From: Microplitis mediator
Lineage: Eukaryota > Arthropoda > Insecta > Hymenoptera > Braconidae
Length of the DNA: 64,000 nt
Direction of reading: 5' to 3'
Assembly: GCF_029852145.1 (NCBI RefSeq)
Contig: NC_079977.1
Span: 12,520,640-12,584,639, forward strand
Shown piece by piece: positions 56,965-64,000 of the stretch (positions within the stretch are counted from its first letter, which is position 1; the number at the start of each line of letters is the position of its first letter). The translations under genes and the position numbers were made by a program. Below the pieces are notes generated by a model. It was not told the origin of the DNA. It was given only the letters and a program-made list of their open reading frames with translations, and did no database searches.

Positions 56965-58617
56965 TTACTCATTTTTTGAGTCACATTCACACTCAGTGAC
57001 TAGTACTCCCACTTTTCCGCATTTTATGCATATATCGACTCTTGGATTGGTGCAATCGCGTATAGCATGCAAGCCCTTCTCTCCACAGTTTTCGCATATA
57101 TAGTTTTGCGAGATAGGAGAGTTATTTTCCCCTCTAAGGGTTTCCTTAGGTGATCGAGATCTGCGTGGGGTGCTGTTGAGTCGATCCTTGAATTGGACTC
57201 GTCTTGGTGTTTTGTTTTTTTCAGGTGGAGTGTAGTATTGTGATAATCTACCAATACTTTCTTTTTGAGAATCTGAATTTTCTGATGATGATTCATCTTC
57301 GTGTATTCTCCTGGTGTATTTAGCAGACTTCTTGGACTCTGCTGCTGCTTTGGCTCTTCGAGAAAGTCTTTGTAATGCGGTTCTCACAGCTAAATTTAAT
57401 TGTGAGTAAATCTTGGTGTGTGGTGCCAAAGAGTCGAGTTGTGCCTGTATGTCGTACGCTAGTCTTGCTCTTATTACTAGCACTTGGTCTTCCTCAGATG
57501 GTGCCTTGGCCATCTCTTGGTACTTCATCATGACTTCTTTGATGAATGTTTTTGGGTCTTCGCGGTATTGCTGATGTGTGGTCATAATTTCTTGACTTAT
57601 ATCTAAGTCAGTTTTCCCCAGTGTAAAATATTCGATGTAAGATTTAGCGAAATCTTCCCAACAGTGCCATGAATGCTGATACTGTCTTACCCAGTATCCT
57701 TCAGCTTGGTACATTGCGGTTTTAGCTAGTGTAAGATGTTCTGCTTCAGTCAGCCCCATCTCTCTCCCGAAGTCCGTCAGAGCTCGCAGGTATTCCCGGG
57801 CTTTTAAATTTGCGCTGGGGTAGGTCAATCCCCGTTGTCTTAATATAGCTTCGGCAGCTGCTACATTTTTGGCGGAATATCTCTGGTTATTATATTCCGT
57901 CCCGTGTGCTGATTGGTTGACTGTCATATGTGGGCAGTCAGTTCGCGGTTGTTGGTGGTAACTGGAGTTCGCGTTTGGTACGATAGCGCGAGGGGAGTTT
58001 GGTAGTGGTGGAGAACCGGGTACGTGAGAAGTAGGTCGAGAGTTACACGCGTTAGCAATTTCTCGAATTATTTCTGCGGTGATGTCTGCAGGATTAACGT
58101 TTATATCAGGTAGTCTGTCTGTGTTCATTTCTTCGAGTAATCGAAAATCTTCTAGTCCCAAGTCTCCACGAGTACGCGCTCTTTTTAACATGTAGGTGGT
58201 ACAACGAGCGTATAAACCGACGGTTTGATTGGTTTCACTTATGTGGTTATTTAATCGGGTCAGGTTTCGCTGGGCATCATCCATGTTCTTCTGTAGTTGT
58301 CTTATTTGTCTTTGCGAGTCATGATGGCCCCTTATACATTCGTCTATTTGTAAACTTAGTTGGCATATTATAGCGTCATTCGATAGGAATCGACTGTCGA
58401 TTATTGTTGTCAAGTTGTTCAGGTCGAATTACGAGGGTATTGACGACGACAAAGTACGTTGATTGCGCCCGTTTGGTGTTATTTGACCGGGGTCACCTTC
58501 GATTACTTGAACGTTCGCGTCAATAGGAAGTTGTGGATTTTCAGAATCGTTTTCGGTGTTATAAAGATCGTTAAGACCCTCATGCATCGCGTTGGGGTGG
58601 TTTTGTCGGTGCCCCAT
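56965..58617 (-). pseudogene. gag: Gypsy-B gag
   Basis: Gag starts at ATG 58617 (MGHRQNHPN). After one in-frame TAA (58429-58431) it continues to 56965, about 550 codons. A helical, coiled-coil-like region covers the start of the main part (IDECIRGHHDSQRQIRQLQ and onwards). A capsid domain follows (RQYQHSWHCWEDFAKSYIEY; DPKTFIKEVMMKYQEMAKAP). After a basic S/K/R region comes a nucleocapsid with CENCGEKGLHAIRDC, which has five residues between the second Cys and His. A second, degenerate knuckle reads CIKCGKVGVLVTECEC, lacking His. The product would assemble the element particle in the cytoplasm. One stop codon is the only visible lesion. Confidence 0.85.
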
Positions 58618-59569
58618 ATTCGTAAGTAGGTCACGCGGTGCTCAGTGAGTGATAAGTTACGAGATTTTGATTTTGATTTATGTTTTATCACGTAATATTT
58701 TATTATCAATACACCGGTCAGATTTATTTATTTAGGTGTTTTGAATACCGTTAAATGGGTCGTCCAGTAGTATTTGTTATTCTGGTCACGTAGTATTGAG
58801 TGTTATCGTCAATTAAAATTATACGTTTTAATTACACGCGTATTTTCCTGCAGTATGAATTTTGTTTTCGTGTGTTGTTATCTCAGTAATAGCTGAATAG
58901 AAGTTATTATTTATTTTATTTTCTTATTATCGAACAATAAAAAGAAATATAAAGTTCAGCTACCATTCATGTGTTGATAGATAAATAGTTTGGATACTTA
59001 CGGGTTGTGAATAGGTTATTTTATGTTTGTATATTTTCAAATTGTAAAATATTAACTTAAAAACTACATTAAATATTTAGTTTGCTGGATCGGGATGGTG
59101 AAAGAAATAAAAATTCACTTTTACAATGTATTGTCCATATTTAATAAAAATAAATCACAGATAATAGCATAGAGTACAAAAGTTGATCACGAGTTTATAT
59201 CAGAGCACTTATTAAACATAATTCGATTGCGTTTAGTTTTTGTTGAGTTCAATATAAATTACATGGCACCGTACACATGAAATATTATATTATATACATA
59301 TATATATAGAGCGCAGTGATGTGAAGATTGAGTTTATCGAGTTTATGGATTACGATTTTCCATAATTTTACACGGCACCATACACGTGAATTAATATATT
59401 ATATAGCGCAGTAATGAATAAATTATTAGCAATTAATAATTCACTAGTATCACAAATATTTCGAGTATAATTTTTAAGTCACAAGTAATTTTAATACGCG
59501 ACATGGAGAGTACGAGTAAGAACCGAGTAATAATAATTAGATGCGTAGAGCGCCGAGGCTGAACGTATA
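58618..59569 (-). other. leader of Gypsy-B, proximal part
   Basis: This is non-coding AT-rich DNA upstream of gag. The phrase 'ggcaccgtacacatgaaata' (59264) is repeated as 'ggcaccatacacgtgaatta' (59375), each followed by 'atattatatt' and 'gcgcagt(g/a)atg', so a ~110-bp direct repeat lies at about 59245-59420. Confidence 0.5.
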
Positions 59570-59571
59570 TA

Positions 59572-60737
59572 CACTGGTCACAGAAATTAAGGGATAGAAA
59601 AAAAATCCGAAATTTTTAGGTGATTTTCAACATGCTGTAACTCGGTGAAAAATGGTCGTATAAGAAAACTAAAAAAAAGCAAATTGTAGCCTCAAGTTTC
59701 TAGTTTTCAGATCTGGACCTCAAAATTTTTTATCATGTATGGTTCCGGAGTAATCATAAGAAAACCAACGAAAAAAAAATTTGCAAAATTTTTGCTGGTC
59801 TTTCAATACCTCTATGGGCGACAATAAATTTTTTTGAATAATCCGACTGTCTGACTTTTCTCGGAAATTTTATGCCCTTTGGTGGCCTTAAAAAGTCTCT
59901 ACGACGATTTGGCGCCGAGTTATCATTGATCAAAGCAAAAAAGTCCATTTCGGCTTTGATAATCAATAACTCCGGATGTATTGGTCGTACAGAGAATGGA
60001 AGCAGGGTTTTGAAAACTGAAAAACATTCTCTATAAGGCAAAATTAGTGGCATTTGATAGAAAAATTTTTTTTAAAGCGATATTGTTTGGTAAAAAACAG
60101 GTCAAAATTCACAAATTTAAGGATATTCGGAAATCTTGCTATAACTTTGGATATAACGGATGAACAAAGGATATCTTTTACTTTTTTTCAACCTCAAAGT
60201 GTCTTAAAAAAACCCTGAAAATTTCAAATCGCTGCGATTTTTCTTTCTTAGTGCCCCGAAGCTTTAAATTTATCGATTTTGTCAAAAATCACCATAATTA
60301 GTAGTTTCTCGGTTTTGTTCATTTTTTCGATTTGAAAATGGTTTTTTTACCGATAATCTTCATTTCTTTGATCAAAAAGATCGATTATCGAAAAAAATTG
60401 AAAAAAACCAAAATTTTGAGAAAAAATTTTTTTTTTTTCAAAATTTTTTTTTTTTGTTGTATCTGCAATGTTTTATCATTGTCAAAAAAAATTCCTAAAA
60501 TTTTTTTTACCGCCGGCATTAGAGTTACCCAAAGGGTATGTTTGTTAAGTTGACATTTGAAGCAGATGCAGTTACAGCGGTAAATTTTGAGGTCCAGATC
60601 TGAAAACTAGAAACTTGAGGCTACAATTTGCTTTTTTTAGTTTTCTTATACGACCATTTTTCACCGAGTTACAGCATGTTGAAAATCACCTAAAAATTTC
60701 GGATTTTTTTTCTATCCCTTAATTTCTGTGACCAGTG
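59572..60737. mobile_element. 1166-bp foldback element, TSD TA
   Basis: The ends CACTGGTCACAGAAATTAAG and CTTAATTTCTGTGACCAGTG are exact inverted repeats flanked by TA (59570-59571 and 60738-60739). The arms are ~160 bp; the interior (59735-60580) is unique and non-coding. The arms align loosely along their length with those of the foldback at 52578-54362 ('tgaaaaatg(g/a)tcgtat', 'ctagtttncagatct'). Confidence 0.92.
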
Positions 60738-60739
60738 TA

Positions 60740-63700
60740 TATTTACTTTGCAGTCACAAATAAAATTTGATATTTATTTTAGAGATTAAGTATTACTGGA
60801 TGACTGAATGATGACATCAGTCACACCAGTTGACATCGAGTACGAGTAAATAATTAAGCAATGAGTAATGAAAGTAAATTGTAAAATTAAAATAAATTAT
60901 TTGTGGCTGCAAAGTCACGTGATGGCGAGTATATATATAGATATAGCCGGCAGGTTAGTTTAACACGCGGTCAACACAAAAATGATCACAGAGTTTACGT
61001 ATGAAATTAATCATGTAATTGAAAAATATAGATGATAAAAAATACCTGATGAAACAGCGAGTTATGGACAGATTGATCTAATTGATGACAAAGAGTAATT
61101 AGCACGATGTATGGAATTATAATAATGCCGGTAGCACGTGGTGTTCTATAACAAGTGTTGTAGAATAATGGCAGTTGCCACGTAGCTGGCTGTCGAGTTG
61201 AAATTCCGAGTCTCAGAGGGCGCGTCGATAGCAGCACCTCTGGTATAGTAGAGCGTAGAGTTATCAAGTGTTCTGGCGCGAACATTTCATATTTACGCAA
61301 CACAAATATATATTTTTTTTCCAAATAATAATTTTTTATGTTTAAATAATATTTAGGTATTAGATAAGAAATCCAGGTTATATGATCTGTTAAATTAAAT
61401 AAAAAAATTAGATATAAATTAAATAAATAGTAGGTTAGACCCACGGGGTGGATAAAATAATTGTTACCTGGTAATAATAAATTATAATCAGAAGGATTAT
61501 AATATTCAATTATTTTGTATAATATTTATTGTTTATACTTTAGTAATATTATTGAACGTATAAACTCTTTAATCTTTAATTATTTATTTAAATAATAAGA
61601 ACGCAATTTATAGCGTGGTTGTATGCCGGTAAATACGTTAGATGTGCTATAGCGTGTAGAGTAGTCTATATAGCTATAGTATCGATTTATCGCAGTTCGA
61701 GTTGAGATGTTAAAGGATTGGGTGAATACTTTTACTTTCGGTGAGTATAAGTGGACACAGGGGAAGCGGGAGGCTGTGATTGGCGCGCTGACTGTGGAGC
61801 ATGCGCGCTCCCAATTATACTTTACTTTCGCTTTCGCTGGGGTCACTATACTTTGAAGCGACTACGCCGTTGTTCCCTTGGCGTATGTATGGGTCTGGAA
61901 AATATTCACGTACGCTGAGCCGGGCCGCAGAAAGGATCTCCGTTACAGAGTTGCTCTGGTTATTAACTTCCGTTTCCGGTACAACGTTTCCTTCTAGTCA
62001 ATGGCAGTTTTTCTGGTTATCTGTAAGATATCGAAAAACAGCACTTAATATGTTCACTACCCTTTTTTCAGGTTTCATTTTGAATTTATGGTTTTGATTA
62101 TAAATGTTTTGATTCTGATATTTATATTTTTGTTGTTTTTGTATTTTTATTTTATTATTTGTTGCTCATTTTTTACGGAGTAATAAAATATTTTATGATA
62201 TATTTTTTCGTTATCTACGGTTATTATCTCTCAAAGATTTTTACAGGTACTTTGAGGTAGTTACTAGATAATATCAGATTTATTTATTACTTGTATGTTT
62301 TAAGGTCGCAAATATGATTTTAATATTTTACTGGAGTAATTAATTATTGCTCTAGTTTTATTTCTCGACTCTCCTTTTTCTTTCTCAAAAGGGATTATTT
62401 TAGTCTGTCATTATTATATCTGTTCAAATAGCCGCTGGGCGGTTAGTTGAATAAATATAAGGAGTGCAAAATTATACACCGTGGATCGATACAGGTGTTC
62501 CTGAGAGTTATCCCAGTTCACAAATTTAAATATATATTTTATTCGTACTTACGGTTATAACAGTAAAACCAGGTCACAAAAGTTTATAAACGTTGTATAT
62601 TTGTTGATATATTAATACTATGTAGAGTTTGTTGTAATTATAGAGAACGAGTAAAATTATGATAAACGGGTGCTTTAAGTACGATATGTACTGTATGGCG
62701 TCAGGTCAGAATATGAGGTGGTAGCAGCGATGCGCTTGATCTGTGCTAATGACGTCACGTCAGGTGAAAAGTGGGGGGTCAGTCTATAGTCTGTCAATTA
62801 TAATTTTTCTAGTGATTTAATATACCAAATTATATTAAACGGTTCTCAACTTCTTTTTTATGTAATTCGCAGAATTTTATCTGTTAGAATTATATTTTTA
62901 TGCTTTAACGTTTGTTTATTTTTATTTGTTATAAACTTGAGTAAATATTGCGTCAAGTACGTAAATTCGTGGTTGTTCAGAGATTTGATTCACATGCTGG
63001 TGGCATGGTTCATTAATTAGTTATCTGGTCTCTGTTGCATGATGACTGACGATTTGATTTCAATTAATCAAAGATGATTTATAGTTTATAGATCATTGGA
63101 TGATCTGTACAGTTTTTAATGACTGTACTGGAACTAGAGTTCCATTTTACCAGGTCTGATAGCCAGAAGAGCTTATATAGTTATTTAAACAAATTTTAAA
63201 TTAATATTATTTTATATTGGATGCCAGAAGGGCTTACATTTTCAGATTCCTGGTAACTGTGCGCATGATGTAGTCACGTGCACAGGTCTTTGGTATTTTT
63301 CCGATTAATCGGTTTTAATACCTTATTATTTATTTAAATAAATGATAATTAATTTAATGGCATTTTATTTATGTGGTGAAGCTACAAGGTTAACAATGCC
63401 TTTTTATTAAACGCTCGAAGGAGGTTTTATAGCGAAGCTATATAAACAACGTTTATTTATACAATGTTTAAACGACGTAGTAATTTTCAAGATTATAGTC
63501 TGAAGCGAAGAAGCCGTAAACAGACAGGTTTAAACAATTTAATTAAATAATATTTTGTTGATACTCGAAATTATTTATAGAATTATTGAATGATTATTAA
63601 AACATGTAAGAGGATTATCACCAAAGTGGTAAAATCCGGTAGCTATGGAGTATTGAATTTTCCAGGTTTTGAGCAAAAATAATATTTCATGCGTGATACC

Positions 63701-64000
63701 GCGAGTTGGATCACGTGAAATATTGGAATGCGACGCTGAGAGTTCCAAGAACTATAATTTGAAATGCGTCTTATTTTTAAAATTTATTTTGAATGATGTA
63801 ATACATTTTTATATAGAATTTTGAAAATTATTCAGAAGGAATATTTATAATTTTATTGGAATTCAATTATTGCTCAGAAAGGGCTGATTAAAAATTATAA
63901 CGATTTTAATTTTTGTTATTAGATGATTTCAATATTATAATTGAATAGAGAAAATTACTGTTGAAGCTAAATTTATCTAATAAATTACTTTCTTTTAAAT
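60740..64000. other. AT-rich non-coding DNA, perhaps more of the Gypsy-B leader
   Basis: No gene or LTR is recognised. The longer open frames (61007-61444 -, 61801-62097 +) show no domain and no compelling start. A GC-richer stretch lies at 61720-61990. At 63160-63230 'agccagaagagctta' and 'tgccagaagggctta' are a short repeat. Searches by eye for the primer-binding site and for the end of the Gypsy-B LTR were negative. Confidence 0.35.

Larger units (their letters stand above)
48635..58617 (-). mobile_element. Gypsy-B: Ty3/gypsy retrotransposon (5' LTR not in window)
   Basis: On the - strand the order is a long leader (above 58617), gag, pol (PR, RT, RNase H, IN), ORF3, 3' untranslated region and 3' LTR (48635-49899). 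Its proteins are clearly related to those of Gypsy-A (same PR-RT-RH-IN style, same ORF3), so the two form one clade. It is inactivated by about five stops and a 1.8-kb foldback in integrase. No 5' LTR was found up to 64000, so the leader is very long, or the 5' end lies outside the window or is lost. Confidence 0.88.

Noticed and set aside
61007..62097. 145- and 98-residue open frames near the right end
   Set aside because: There is no domain, no good start context and AT-driven composition; likely chance frames in non-coding DNA.

Overview
The window is AT-rich eukaryotic DNA made almost entirely of nested transposable elements. Its content is Ty3/gypsy polyproteins of insect type, a pogo-like transposase gene with an intron, long foldback (palindromic) elements and (TA)n microsatellites. 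It looks like intergenic or heterochromatic DNA of an arthropod. A parasitoid wasp would fit, but the species cannot be read from the sequence. There are no operons, tRNAs, rRNAs or CRISPR arrays. The only long uninterrupted reading frame that is not recognisably a transposon gene is a 432-residue frame at 36375-37673.

Layout. (1) 1-3080: a diverged tandem duplication and a 1-kb foldback element with a TA target duplication. (2) About 3085-14769: 'Gypsy-C' on the + strand, a decayed 297/17.6-like element with a gag fragment, protease, RT, RNase H, a very long low-complexity linker and integrase, ending at a likely 3' LTR. It is interrupted by two short foldbacks (E1, E2) and a 2.07-kb solo LTR with a CAGG target duplication. 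(3) 14770-18168: non-coding repeats and foldback E3. (4) 18169-35779: one minisatellite-bearing element with CCCTGGTT ends, split by foldback E4, by a TA tract with a small MITE, and by a complete Gypsy-A. Gypsy-A lies on the - strand at 21452-35637 with TSD CTAT, and a pogo-like element (29557-32855) sits in its leader. (5) 35780-38195: the only candidate non-transposon gene. (6) 38196-48634: a chain of a 3.2-kb palindrome with a second palindrome nested in it, LTR-like DNA, another foldback, a solo LTR and an LTR in reverse orientation, nearly all joined by (TA)n tracts. (7) 48635 to the end: 'Gypsy-B' on the - strand, with 3' LTR, ORF3, pol split by a 1.8-kb foldback, gag and a long leader. 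Its 5' LTR is not seen in the window.

Two observations stand out. First, four foldback elements (E1-E4) share CCCT-N-GC termini and 2-bp target duplications, and carry arrays of a short motif repeated at exactly 11 bp, close to one helical turn. The motif wording differs between members while the period and termini are kept. Second, Gypsy-A and Gypsy-B both carry a third reading frame in the env position, preceded by a splice-acceptor-like sequence, that encodes nucleocapsid-like zinc knuckles in addition to those in gag.

All retroelement genes here carry stops, frameshifts or deletions, so the copies are dead. The pogo-like transposase has only one visible defect, an A7/T7 homopolymer frameshift.
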